Assembly (NCBI GenBank): GCA_913051935.1
Contig: CAJXCU010000024.1
Location: forward strand, 1-32,778
DNA: 32,778 nucleotides
Source of the DNA: an uncultured Flavobacteriales bacterium
GTDB taxonomy: Bacteria > Bacteroidota > Bacteroidia > Flavobacteriales_D > Crocinitomicaceae
Direction of reading: 5' to 3'
Shown here: piece by piece, positions 24,029 to 32,560 of the stretch
Position numbering within the stretch: position 1 is the stretch's first letter
How the letters are laid out: each line of letters opens with the position of its first letter
Notes under the pieces: model-generated
The model's input: the letters and a program-made list of their open reading frames with translations, nothing else
Databases searched by the model: none
What the model was told of the DNA's origin: nothing
Position numbers and translations under genes: made by a program

Positions 24029-25345
24029 TTAATTGATTATTTTTCTACCAATGCTTGAATAGTAAAACCCTTTCGCATTCATATCTTCAACATCAAACAA
24101 ATTTCTACCATCAAAAATTACTGCATCGTTCATAAACGATTTCATTTTTTCAAAATCAGGGTTCCTGAACAGACTCCACTCAGTACAAATCAACAAGGCG
24201 TCTGCTCCATCCAACGCATCATATTCATTTGTTACAAATGACATTTGTTTACCAATAGACAGTGACTTGAAATTATCCATTGCCTCAGGGTCGTAAGCCA
24301 CAACATTGACACCAGCGTTAAGTAATTTTTCAATCATGTAAAGCGAGGGTGCTTCTCTAGTATCATCTGTATCGGGCTTAAAAGAAAGACCCCAAATTGC
24401 AATTTTTTTACCCTTTAATTCGCCTTTGAAAAAATTCTTAATCTTCGGGAAAAGAATTGTTTTTTGCTCATGATTCACCTTTGTAACTGCATCGAGAATT
24501 TGAAAATCAAAGTTTTTTTCTTTTCCTGATTTAACTAGCGCTTGAACATCTTTAGGAAAGCATGAGCCACCGTAACCTATACCGGGAAATAAAAATCTTT
24601 TACCAATTCTAGTATCTGAACCGATTCCAATGCGTACCTTATCTACATCTGCACCAACAAGCTCACAAAAGTTCGCCACCTCATTCATGAATGTAATTTT
24701 AGTGGCCAAAAAAGAATTCGCCGCATATTTCGTCAATTCTGCAGACTTTTCATCCATAAAGTAAATTGGATTTCCCTGCCGAACAAAAGGCTTATACAAG
24801 CTTCCCATAATTTTTATTGCGCGCTCATCTCTCGTACCAACAACAACGCGATCAGGCTTCATAAAGTCTGAAACGGCAAAACCTTCTCTCAAAAATTCTG
24901 GATTTGAGACAACAGCAAAATCAACACTCGCATGTTTAGCCAAAGCAGCATGAACTTTTTCGGCTGTACCCACCGGAACCGTACTTTTATCAACGATTAC
25001 TTTATACTCCTTCATCATTCCTCCCAATTGATCGGCAACATTCAAAATATAGGATAAATCAGCAGAACCATCTTCACCTGGAGGAGTGGGTAAAGCAAGG
25101 AAGATAATATTTCCGTGTGCAACACCTTCTTCCAGAGATGTTGTAAAATTTAATCTACCTGCAGAGATATTTCTTTCAAAATAGGTATCTAAATTTGGTT
25201 CATAAATAGGAACCTTTCCTGCGCGCATCATCTCAACCTTAGCCTCGTCTATATCCACACATAAGACATCATTTCCTGTTTCAGCAAAACAAGTTCCAGT
25301 CACGAGTCCAACATAACCGGTACCGACTACAGTAATCTTTTTCAT
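24029..25345 (-). CDS. ugd: UDP-glucose 6-dehydrogenase
   Basis: A 438-residue UDP-glucose dehydrogenase. NAD site [10 protein letters not shown] (8-17), DKSTVPVGT (119-127), NPEFLREG (148-155), and catalytic Cys262 in [10 protein letters not shown]. These blocks are those of bacterial Ugd/TuaD, distinct from the HexNAc dehydrogenase at 20140. It oxidises UDP-glucose to UDP-glucuronate, which feeds the decarboxylase gene directly downstream. The start abuts the stop of the aminotransferase gene (25345/25346). Confidence 0.96.
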   Translation of the reverse strand: MKKITVVGTGYVGLVTGTCFAETGNDVLCVDIDEAKVEMMRAGKVPIYEPNLDTYFERNISAGRLNFTTSLEEGVAHGNIIFLALPTPPGEDGSADLSYILNVADQLGGMMKEYKVIVDKSTVPVGTAEKVHAALAKHASVDFAVVSNPEFLREGFAVSDFMKPDRVVVGTRDERAIKIMGSLYKPFVRQGNPIYFMDEKSAELTKYAANSFLATKITFMNEVANFCELVGADVDKVRIGIGSDTRIGKRFLFPGIGYGGSCFPKDVQALVKSGKEKNFDFQILDAVTKVNHEQKTILFPKIKNFFKGELKGKKIAIWGLSFKPDTDDTREAPSLYMIEKLLNAGVNVVAYDPEAMDNFKSLSIGKQMSFVTNEYDALDGADALLICTEWSLFRNPDFEKMKSFMNDAVIFDGRNLFDVEDMNAKGFYYSSIGRKIIN

Positions 25346-26476
25346 TTAATTTAAATTAATATAAGTATTAACCTCATCGATTATAAAATTTAATTGATCT
25401 TCTTCCAATTCTGTATGCATCGGTAATGAAATTACCTGATGTGTGAGTGCATCCGTCACTGGAAGTTCGCAAGCCAAATCAAAATGAGAAAACATTTTTT
25501 GTTTGTGCGCCGGTATAGGATAATAAATCATAGAAGGAATACCCTTTTCAGCAAGGTGCTGATTCAACCCATCTCGACTCACGCCTTTCAATTTAAGTGT
25601 ATACTGGTGAAATGCATGGGTCGAGTTCGATGATCTGAATGGCACTTCTAAGCATGAATTTCCCTTGAAAGCATTATCGTAAAATGAGGCTGCTTTTCGA
25701 CGGGCAGCAATGTACTCATCCAATTTTCTCAACTTAATCCTCAAGATACCTGCCTGCATATTATCTAATCTTGAATTACATCCAACAACATCATGATGGT
25801 ACCTTTTGCTTTGTCCGTGATTGGCAATCATTTTAATTTTCGCTGCCAATTCATCACTATTTGTGCAAATTGCACCACCGTCGCCAAAACAACCTAAATT
25901 TTTGGAAGGGAAAAAAGAAGTACAACCTATATCACCAATAGTTCCAGTTTTTTGTTGTTCTCCTGAACTAAACAAATATTCTGCTCCAATTGCTTGCGCA
26001 TTGTCCTCGACTACAAATAAGTTATTTGCCCTTGCGAAACTCATGATTGATTCCATATTAGCGGACTGACCGTACAAATGAACAGGTACAATCGCTCTAG
26101 TCCTTGGTGTCAAAGCAGCTGAAAGGACCTCTGGATCAATACAAAATGTTTTTGGATCTACCTCGACGAATATAGGCTTCAAACCAAGCAGTGCAATAAC
26201 CTCCGTTGTTGCAATGTAGGTGAAAGACGGTGTAATCACCTCATCTCCTGGTTTCAAGCCCAAAGACATTAACGAAATCTGCAAAGCATCGGTACCATTG
26301 GCACAAGGAATAACATGCTTGACACCTAAATAATCCTCGAGCTCATTTTTGAAAGCAAAAACCTCTGGCCCATTAATAAATTGGGCTTTTGACATAATAT
26401 CCTCCATTAGAGGCAGTACGGCTGGTTTGATTTTTTCATATTGAGAAACCAAATCAACCATTTGAATTTTCTTCAT
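25346..26476 (-). CDS. wbpE: DegT/DnrJ/EryC1 sugar aminotransferase, WbpE-like
   Basis: 376 residues from the ATG at 26476; the longer frame to 26512 crosses the predicted promoter and is rejected. PLP-dependent fold: GTDALQISL, PSFTYIATTEVI, EDNAQAIGA, and the PLP Lys192 in FFPSKNLGCFGDGGA. The start MVDLVSQYEKIKP and the GxDALxI pattern match WbpE/WlbC, which transaminate the 3-keto uronic acid made by WbpB. It is the first gene of the minus-strand polysaccharide operon. Confidence 0.94.
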   Translation of the reverse strand: MKKIQMVDLVSQYEKIKPAVLPLMEDIMSKAQFINGPEVFAFKNELEDYLGVKHVIPCANGTDALQISLMSLGLKPGDEVITPSFTYIATTEVIALLGLKPIFVEVDPKTFCIDPEVLSAALTPRTRAIVPVHLYGQSANMESIMSFARANNLFVVEDNAQAIGAEYLFSSGEQQKTGTIGDIGCTSFFPSKNLGCFGDGGAICTNSDELAAKIKMIANHGQSKRYHHDVVGCNSRLDNMQAGILRIKLRKLDEYIAARRKAASFYDNAFKGNSCLEVPFRSSNSTHAFHQYTLKLKGVSRDGLNQHLAEKGIPSMIYYPIPAHKQKMFSHFDLACELPVTDALTHQVISLPMHTELEEDQLNFIIDEVNTYINLN

Positions 26477-26494
26477 TTCCGCGATTAACAGCCA

Positions 26495-26502
26495 CAAATA
26501 TA
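26495..26502 (-). promoter_or_regulatory. Promoter -7 box of the polysaccharide operon
   Basis: TATATTTG on the minus strand matches TAnnTTTG. TTTA lies 19 nt upstream (26525-26522) as a weak -33 box. The predicted start near 26488 leaves about 12 nt before the ATG at 26476. Confidence 0.55.
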
Positions 26503-26607
26503 AACAATTCAAGGTGAATCATAAAGGCATTAAAGCCCTTGTTTGATTAAAAAAAAGAAAACCAAAAATAGGGAGTTCCTCGTTTTTCAAAAGAAAAAAA
26601 TAGAATG

Positions 26608-26615
26608 TACTTTTG
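26608..26615 (+). promoter_or_regulatory. Promoter -7 box of the 26622 gene
   Basis: TACTTTTG matches TAnnTTTG, with TTTC at exactly 19 nt upstream (26585-26588) as a near -33 box. The predicted transcription start falls at or next to the ATG at 26622, so the mRNA may be leaderless. It is divergent to the polysaccharide operon promoter. Confidence 0.5.
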
Positions 26616-26621
26616 TATCTC

Positions 26622-27380
26622 ATGAAATACATTGCAGTCTGTTTCTTTTTGATCACTTTGTCCATTGGGTTAAATGCACAAAATCAAAAATCAGATAGCG
26701 CTACTTCAAGGATTTGGATTGGGTTTGAATACGGTGCAAATGGCACGTCAGAGGACCTTGCCGACCGTTACGGATTTTTAAATCATCTAGGTTTAATGAC
26801 CGGTTTTAAAACAAAGCAAAACTATTTCTTCGGTCTTAATTCATACTTCTTATTCGGAAACGACATTAGACTAACAGGGGTTTTTGACCATTTGACCGAT
26901 GCGTATGGGAATATTACAGACATCAATGGTGACATTGCAGCCCTCGTTGTTTTTCCACGCGGGTTTAGTTCAAATTTAACCATAGGAAAAATACTTCCCT
27001 TCTTAAATGTAAATAAAAATTCAGGTGTTTTTATTCATGGCGGAGTTGGTTTCCTTCTACACAAAATGAAAATAGAAACCAACGAGCAAGTCGTACCCCA
27101 GCTCGAATTAGACTACAAGAAAGGATACGATCGTCTGACCACAGGTATTAATTTTCATTATTTCATAGGCTATAATTTCATGGCGACTAAAAGTGGGTAT
27201 CATTTCTATGGAGGACTAACCGGTCAACACGGATATACAAAAAACAGAAGAACCTTATTTTATGATAGACCTGATGAGATCGTCTCTCAGGATACAAGAC
27301 TTGATATTCAATTGGGGATCAAGCTTGGGTGGGTAATACCGATATATAAAAGACAACCCAAAGAATTTTACTTTGACTGA
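26622..27380 (+). CDS. Outer-membrane beta-barrel-like protein
   Basis: 252 residues from the ATG at 26622 (a TTG at 26613 would overlap the -7 box). Signal peptide MKYIAVCFFLITLSIGLNAQ, then alternating strands with many Tyr/Phe and Gly (WIGFEYGANGTSEDLADRYG, YFFGLNSYFLFGNDI, GYNFMATKSGYHFYGG). No catalytic motif is seen. It resembles small Bacteroidota outer-membrane proteins often encoded directly before waaA, to which it is joined by a TGATG overlap. Confidence 0.8.
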   Translation: MKYIAVCFFLITLSIGLNAQNQKSDSATSRIWIGFEYGANGTSEDLADRYGFLNHLGLMTGFKTKQNYFFGLNSYFLFGNDIRLTGVFDHLTDAYGNITDINGDIAALVVFPRGFSSNLTIGKILPFLNVNKNSGVFIHGGVGFLLHKMKIETNEQVVPQLELDYKKGYDRLTTGINFHYFIGYNFMATKSGYHFYGGLTGQHGYTKNRRTLFYDRPDEIVSQDTRLDIQLGIKLGWVIPIYKRQPKEFYFD

Positions 27381-28606
27381 TGGGTATACTCTATCAAATA
27401 GGAATTCATTTTTTCATTCTTTCCTTGAGGATTGCTTCCATATTCAGTCTCAAAATACGCATAGGGTTGGAGGGTCGAAAGAATTGGATGTCTGTATTGG
27501 AAGACATCCCGAAAAACGCTCAGGTAATTTGGTTTCATTGTGCCTCACTTGGTGAGTTTGATCAGGGTTTACCTGTTATGCATGCCATCAAAAACAGCAA
27601 ACCAAACGCTTTTATTCTTGTCACCTTCTTCTCACCTTCGGGTATGCAGCATTTTGAAAAAAGAGCGCACCCTGTTGACAAAGCCCTTTACCTACCATTT
27701 GATACAAAAATAAACGCCCATGCTTTTATAAGCAAAGCAAAACCGAAACTTGCGATTTTCGTAAAATATGAATTCTGGCCAAACTTCATCCTGGAATGTC
27801 GAGCATCAAAGATCAAACTAGTATCTATTTCGACGGTATTGCGCAAAAACCAAATCTATTTCCAGTGGTACGGTGGGTTTTTTGCAAGAGTTTTGCGGAG
27901 CGTAGATTTCTTTTTTGTACAAAACCAAGAAACAAAGTCCATTCTTGAATCCATCGGAGTTAGCTCTCTTGAGATTTCGGGAGATACCAGATACGACAAA
28001 GTATTGCAGTACAAAAAAGATGTATCAGAAACAAATTACATACTATCGAATTTTAGGACAAAAGGCCCCGTTTTAATCGCTGGAAGCTCCTGGGAGGCTG
28101 AGGAAAACATCATTAAAAAGTTCTTGGAATGCAATTCCGAAATCAATGTAATTATCGCCCCGCATAATGTCAACAAAGCAAATATTAAGCGCATAGAAAC
28201 TTTATTAGATGAACCTACTATGCGATACACAGATTTTAAAGAAAGGGATGACAAACGCATTCTGATTTTGGATACTATTGGACATCTTTCAGCTGCCTAT
28301 CAATATGCCGATTATGCATTGATTGGAGGTGGTTTCTCTGGAAGTCTACATAATATTTTAGAGGCAGGAGCTTTTGGACTCCCTGTATTTTTTGGTCCTT
28401 ATTATCATAAGTTTCCTGAGGCACAAAACTTTATTGATGGAAATATTGGATTTGTGATTGAAAACGCAGCACAACTTTCTGAAAAAATAAACGTACTGAA
28501 CCATCAAGAGGAACGAAAACAAAAAATTGAAGCCTTTATGCAAAGTCAAGCAGGAGCGACGAACAAAATTGTAAATCATTCATTTATAAGAGAAATACTT
28601 CAATAA
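27380..28606 (+). CDS. waaA: 3-deoxy-D-manno-octulosonic acid (Kdo) transferase
   Basis: A 408-residue GT30 enzyme. N-terminal membrane-anchor helix (about 8-30), then WFHCASLGEFDQG with the catalytic Glu59, and FFSPSGMQHFEKR. The C-terminal domain has LIAGSSWEAEE, APHNVN, and LIGGGFSGSLHNILEAGAFGLPV, the CMP-Kdo-binding fold. It attaches Kdo to lipid A at the inner face of the cytoplasmic membrane. It starts within the stop codon of the preceding gene and ends 2 nt before the oxidoreductase gene. Confidence 0.96.
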   Translation: MGILYQIGIHFFILSLRIASIFSLKIRIGLEGRKNWMSVLEDIPKNAQVIWFHCASLGEFDQGLPVMHAIKNSKPNAFILVTFFSPSGMQHFEKRAHPVDKALYLPFDTKINAHAFISKAKPKLAIFVKYEFWPNFILECRASKIKLVSISTVLRKNQIYFQWYGGFFARVLRSVDFFFVQNQETKSILESIGVSSLEISGDTRYDKVLQYKKDVSETNYILSNFRTKGPVLIAGSSWEAEENIIKKFLECNSEINVIIAPHNVNKANIKRIETLLDEPTMRYTDFKERDDKRILILDTIGHLSAAYQYADYALIGGGFSGSLHNILEAGAFGLPVFFGPYYHKFPEAQNFIDGNIGFVIENAAQLSEKINVLNHQEERKQKIEAFMQSQAGATNKIVNHSFIREILQ

Positions 28607-28608
28607 AA

Positions 28609-29190
28609 ATGAAAGCATTAATTATAATTTCTCATCCTGATAAAAACTCGTTTTGCTACAACGGAATATTTAAAGAGATAAAAAATAATCTTGAAGACCA
28701 TGTAGAGGTGAAGGTCGCAGATTTATACCACGAAAGTTATCTCAGGCCAAGAACTGAGCTAATGCAAACATTTAAAGATTGGATTACTTGGTCGACACAT
28801 ATTTACATTATTTCTCCGGTTTGGTGGTTCCGATGTACCCCCAGATTAGAGGTGTTTTTCGATGAGGTTTTTACACCTGGATTTGCTTATGATTTTAAAT
28901 CTATAACAAAAACATATGGAGTCCCTGTTCCTCGGTTGAAAGATAAAAAAGTAAGGACCTATATTACCCATGGAGCACCTGCACTCCCGGTAATTACGGT
29001 TTATTTAAACTCAGTTAAATTAAGACTCGTTATGGGTGTGTATACTTTTGTTTTTGGATGGAAACCCTCATTGTTTACAAAGACCAAGCAATTTTGGTCT
29101 GTTCCTTTCGCTACAGATAAAAAAAGAAAGCAATATCTTCAACGCGTAAAGAGAGACGTCCTGAGAGATTTGGACAAACATGGAGTATAA
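28609..29190 (+). CDS. Flavodoxin-fold NAD(P)H-dependent oxidoreductase
   Basis: A 193-residue member of the Flavodoxin_2 / NQO1-like family. It opens with ALIIISHPDKNSF (FMN/FAD phosphate loop), then VADLYHESYLRP, and ISPVWWFRCTPRLEVFFDEVFTPGFAY, the aromatic block typical of quinone reductase and general stress (KefF-like) proteins. It is a cytosolic quinone or nitro reductase by family. It is co-directional with waaA at 2-nt spacing, probably by transcriptional convenience. Confidence 0.87.
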   Translation: MKALIIISHPDKNSFCYNGIFKEIKNNLEDHVEVKVADLYHESYLRPRTELMQTFKDWITWSTHIYIISPVWWFRCTPRLEVFFDEVFTPGFAYDFKSITKTYGVPVPRLKDKKVRTYITHGAPALPVITVYLNSVKLRLVMGVYTFVFGWKPSLFTKTKQFWSVPFATDKKRKQYLQRVKRDVLRDLDKHGV

Positions 29191-29205
29191 TTCATTCAAC
29201 GCTCA

Positions 29206-31107
29206 CTAATAGGCCCTTTCGTTACGATCTTCCTTCCAGTTGATAAAGGCTTTGTTTACAACTTTATTCCCTCCCGGTGTTGGGTAGTTTCCCGTGAAGT
29301 ACCAGTCCCCCAAATTATTTGGACAAGCTTCATGCAAATTCTCAATAGATTGAAAGACAATGTCTACAGGCGCTTTCATGTTTTTTGGCGTCAACAATTC
29401 AGATATTTTTGCTGAGATCTCTTCAGGTTTGAATGGCGAATAAATTTCTTTAACAAAATTGACGACTTCTTCTTTTGGAAGATCCATTTGGCCTAAGCAC
29501 TTTGTATAAACGTCCTCTATGACCTGTTCCATCCTACGTTCCTTTAGCAATGCAATCGCCGCGTTAAATGCGATAAAATCACCAAGTTTCGCCATATCAA
29601 TACCATAACAGTCAGGATAACGGATTTGCGGTGCTGAAGAGACAATGACAATCTTTTTGGGTTTCAAGCGATCCAGAATCTTGAAGATACTTTTGCGAAG
29701 GGTCGTTCCACGCACAATACTGTCGTCGATAACTACAAGGTTGTCTTGATTGGCGCGAATACCCCCATAGGTAATGTCGTAAATGTGAGAAACCAAATCG
29801 TCCCGCGAATCATCTTGAGTGATGAACGTTCGAAGTTTCGCATCCTTAATGGCAATTTTCTCTATCCGTGCACGCTGGCGAATAATCTTTTGAATTTCCT
29901 CCTCTGCTGGATTTGCTCCTAAGGCCTTGATTTGAGCGATTTTCTTTTCATTCAGATGTTGGTCAAGCCCTTTGATCAATCCGTAAAAAGAAATCTCTGC
30001 TGTATTTGGTATAAATGAAAATACCGTGTTATCTAAATCGTGACTGATTGTTTCTAATACCGGAGGCACTATCAGCTTGCCCAAAGCTTTTCTTTCTGTG
30101 TAAATATCTTTATCCGAACCTCTAGAAAAATAAATTCGTTCGAAAGAACATTTTCTGGGCTCATTTGGCTCGTTGATTAATGTTTCTTTAACTGAACCAT
30201 CTTTTTTAATAATTAAGGCATGACCAGGGGTCAATTCATTAACCTCCTCTACTTGTATATTAAATGCTGTCTGTAATGCGGGTCGTTCTGAGGCTACCAC
30301 ACAAACCTCATCATTTTCAAACCAAAAAGCGGGACGAATACCCGAAGGGTCTCTCAGGACAAACGCATCACCGTGACCCAATAAACCGGCCATTGTATAA
30401 CCACCATCCCAATCCTCACTTGCTTTCTTTAAAATCTTTTCTATTCCTATTTCATCTGAAATTCTTGCGTAAACCTCGTTATTGGAAATCCCTTCTGACT
30501 TGAAATTTTTGTAGAGCTCATCATTCTCAACATCTAAAAAATGACCTATTTTTTCAAGAACCGTAACAGTATCTGATTTTTCTTTCGGGTGCTGGCCGAC
30601 TTTCAAAAGAACATCAAACAATTCATCTACATTGGTCAAATTAAAATTACCTGCAACAACTAGGTTTCTTGTAATCCAATTGTTTTGTCTTAGAAATGGA
30701 TGGCAGCTTTCTTTTGAATTTCTACCAAAAGTTCCATAGCGGAGATGTCCTAAAAATAACTCCCCCGTAAATCCTGCATTTCTTTTTAGAAAATCAACAT
30801 CCTGAATAGAATCTGGATTGGCAGCATATAAAGCTTTAAATTTTGAATTAATTTGATCAAATATATCTTGAATCGGAGCTTTCTGTATCGAACGGACTCT
30901 AGAGATATATCTTTCTCCTGGCTTCATTCCCAACTTGATATTTGCGACACCCGCACCATCTTGACCTCGATTGTGCTGCTTTTCCATCAATAGGTGCAAT
31001 TTATTTACACCATAGAAGGCAGAACCGTAGTTGTCAATATAATACTGAATCGGCTTTTTTAAACGAATCAGGGCAATACCACATTCGTGCTGGATTGAAT
31101 CACTCAT
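29206..31107 (-). CDS. purF: Amidophosphoribosyltransferase (PurF-type)
   Basis: 633 residues. N-terminal class II glutamine amidotransferase with the Ntn nucleophile in HECGI (Cys9), HNRGQDGAG, and GHLRYGTFG. The C-terminal phosphoribosyltransferase has the PRPP motif VVIDDSIVRGTT (about 457-468). It converts PRPP and glutamine to phosphoribosylamine, the first step of purine synthesis. It is longer than the roughly 500 residues of E. coli PurF because of insertions and a C-terminal tail; this long form is usual in Bacteroidota. It converges on the oxidoreductase gene with only 15 nt between them. Confidence 0.92.
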   Translation of the reverse strand: MSDSIQHECGIALIRLKKPIQYYIDNYGSAFYGVNKLHLLMEKQHNRGQDGAGVANIKLGMKPGERYISRVRSIQKAPIQDIFDQINSKFKALYAANPDSIQDVDFLKRNAGFTGELFLGHLRYGTFGRNSKESCHPFLRQNNWITRNLVVAGNFNLTNVDELFDVLLKVGQHPKEKSDTVTVLEKIGHFLDVENDELYKNFKSEGISNNEVYARISDEIGIEKILKKASEDWDGGYTMAGLLGHGDAFVLRDPSGIRPAFWFENDEVCVVASERPALQTAFNIQVEEVNELTPGHALIIKKDGSVKETLINEPNEPRKCSFERIYFSRGSDKDIYTERKALGKLIVPPVLETISHDLDNTVFSFIPNTAEISFYGLIKGLDQHLNEKKIAQIKALGANPAEEEIQKIIRQRARIEKIAIKDAKLRTFITQDDSRDDLVSHIYDITYGGIRANQDNLVVIDDSIVRGTTLRKSIFKILDRLKPKKIVIVSSAPQIRYPDCYGIDMAKLGDFIAFNAAIALLKERRMEQVIEDVYTKCLGQMDLPKEEVVNFVKEIYSPFKPEEISAKISELLTPKNMKAPVDIVFQSIENLHEACPNNLGDWYFTGNYPTPGGNKVVNKAFINWKEDRNERAY

Positions 31108-31162
31108 TGCTTTTAACTAGGTGACGAAGGTAAACATTTTTAACCGGAACGAAATGAAAAAA

Positions 31163-31516
31163 CTAAAGGTGTACTCCGGGCTGACAGCATTTGGGTAAGG
31201 CATTCATCGCCTTTTTATCTGCCTTCACTTCCCCTGCGGAATAACCCAACTCAGACACTAAATTTTTTACACTTTTTTCGGTATGAATTTTAGTTTTATA
31301 CTTCACAGTGAGAAACATATTGTCCAAGTTCAATTCAACAAATTGGATTCCGCGTTCAAAGTTCATTGCGCCTTCAATAGCATCCTTACACATACCACAT
31401 TGTGCTGAAGTATGAAATTCTATCGTTTTTGATTTCTGTGCACTCAACTCGTTTGAAAGCAGTGTAAATAAGGACATCAAAATAATAGTGATTCCTGATG
31501 TTAGTTTATTGTTCAT
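31163..31516 (-). CDS. Secreted heavy-metal-associated (HMA) domain protein
   Basis: 117 residues. Signal peptide (to about SNELSAQ, residue 27), then an HMA domain: FHTSAQCGMCKDAIEGAM with Cys40 and Cys43 as the metal pair, and the beta-alpha-beta pattern to VSELGYSAGE. The end KCCQPGVHL adds two more Cys. A periplasmic copper- or other soft-metal-binding role is likely from the family. It overlaps the 3' end of the TonB-receptor gene by 11 nt, suggesting the two act together in metal or metallophore uptake. Confidence 0.87.
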   Translation of the reverse strand: MNNKLTSGITIILMSLFTLLSNELSAQKSKTIEFHTSAQCGMCKDAIEGAMNFERGIQFVELNLDNMFLTVKYKTKIHTEKSVKNLVSELGYSAGEVKADKKAMNALPKCCQPGVHL

Positions 31517-32044
31517 TGTTTTCTTTTGGTTTGGTTATAGCAAAACGGGTACCAAAGTACACATTATAACCGATAATTGGACCCCAGACCCGAGTTGCAT
31601 CGAAATTTGGACCAAATGGATTTTCGGGTTCAATAATTGGATTCTGCTGTGTATAGTTAGTCAGATTTTCTCCTCCAACATAAAGATCCAAACGCTTCAT
31701 TTTATAGGTAACCTGCGCATTTAGACGAGGGAAAATTGCACTAAAACCATCATTTGATTGAGGACTGGCTGCCAATCGAGACCTTCCAAATACTGATAAG
31801 GTTAGGTCATAATCCCAATGTTTATTTCTAGTAGAATAGGCCAAATTCAAAAACCCTCTATGCCTTGGAATCATCACTTTTGATTGCAGCGAATCTCCAA
31901 AAAGAGAACGAACATCTAAATATTTATAGGCTGCTCGAATGACAAACCTTTGAATGGGTTCTATTGAAAGTTCAGCCTGAAAGCTATTGGAAACAGATTG
32001 GTCTTCTAGGTTAAAAAACCGTACTTGATTATTTTCTCGATCAA
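31506..32044 (-). pseudogene. TonB-dependent receptor, C-terminal part, truncated at a junction
   Basis: Only the last 178 or so codons are present. The frame runs from LDRENNQVRFF (near 32043) through FQAELSIEPIQRFVIRAAYKYLD, MIPRHRGFLNLAYSTRNKHWDYDLT and YVGGENLTNY to the end at 31506, a typical barrel C-terminus ending TRFAI. Going upstream on the minus strand, the frame hits a stop at 32060-32058, and family similarity ceases at the AAGCTT near 32043-32048. The plug domain and most of the barrel are therefore missing. The break looks like a join artefact rather than decay, so in the genome this gene is probably whole. Confidence 0.85.
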
Positions 32045-32560
32045 GCTTTTGACCTATTTAATAAGCGATGGGAGGGTGAATACACTTCGGCAGCGTGGAA
32101 GAGCAAAGATGGTTTTAGATTATACAAAGAAGCGATGATTGATCTAGCCTCTAAGGGAAATGCTTTTCTAGCGGTATTGTATAATGAGGATAAGAAGCTT
32201 TTATCCTACGGCTACTGTTTAGATCAAGATAATTCATTATATTTTTATCAGCACACTACCATACTGGAGCCAATGTATCGGACTTATAGCCTTGGTAAAC
32301 TTCTAATATATAGTCTTTTGAAGTTCGCTACCACTGAAGGTTATGAAAAGTTCGATTTCATGGCAGGTGCTTCACCATATAAGTGTGAGTGGACGAAAGA
32401 AGCGCAGGTCATATACGAGGTGATTGGAAGTAAAAATTTTATAAATTACTGTAAATACTTTATGATGAAATTGAGATACTTCTTACAATTTAATTTTTAT
32501 ACACGCAGATTTTTAAAGTTTGTCTGGTACAACATGGAGAAACGAATTGGGAAAATCTAA
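32042..32560 (+). CDS. GNAT-type acyltransferase (BioF2-like), partial at 5' end
   Basis: In frame from 32042 the sequence reads QAFDLFNKRWEGEYTSAAW, so coding sequence extends upstream of the first ATG (32135) and is cut by the HindIII junction. The rest, with LAVLYNEDKKLLSYGYC, YFYQHTTILEPMYRTYSLGKLLIY and FDFMAGASPYKCEW, is the C-terminal acetyltransferase domain of the BioF2-like / FemAB-type family. Such enzymes often sit in exopolysaccharide clusters, and the next gene, a polysaccharide deacetylase, agrees. The N-terminal half is missing. Confidence 0.75.
   Translation, partial: QAFDLFNKRWEGEYTSAAWKSKDGFRLYKEAMIDLASKGNAFLAVLYNEDKKLLSYGYCLDQDNSLYFYQHTTILEPMYRTYSLGKLLIYSLLKFATTEGYEKFDFMAGASPYKCEWTKEAQVIYEVIGSKNFINYCKYFMMKLRYFLQFNFYTRRFLKFVWYNMEKRIGKI

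Noticed and set aside
26477-26512. 12-residue N-terminal extension of the WbpE-like aminotransferase
   Set aside because: It covers the predicted -7 box, and the family begins at MKKIQMVDL.
26530-26560. Weak hairpin AAGGC/GCCCTT with A-run in the divergent promoter region
   Set aside because: Only about 5 bp with a bulge, between two divergent starts where a terminator is not expected.
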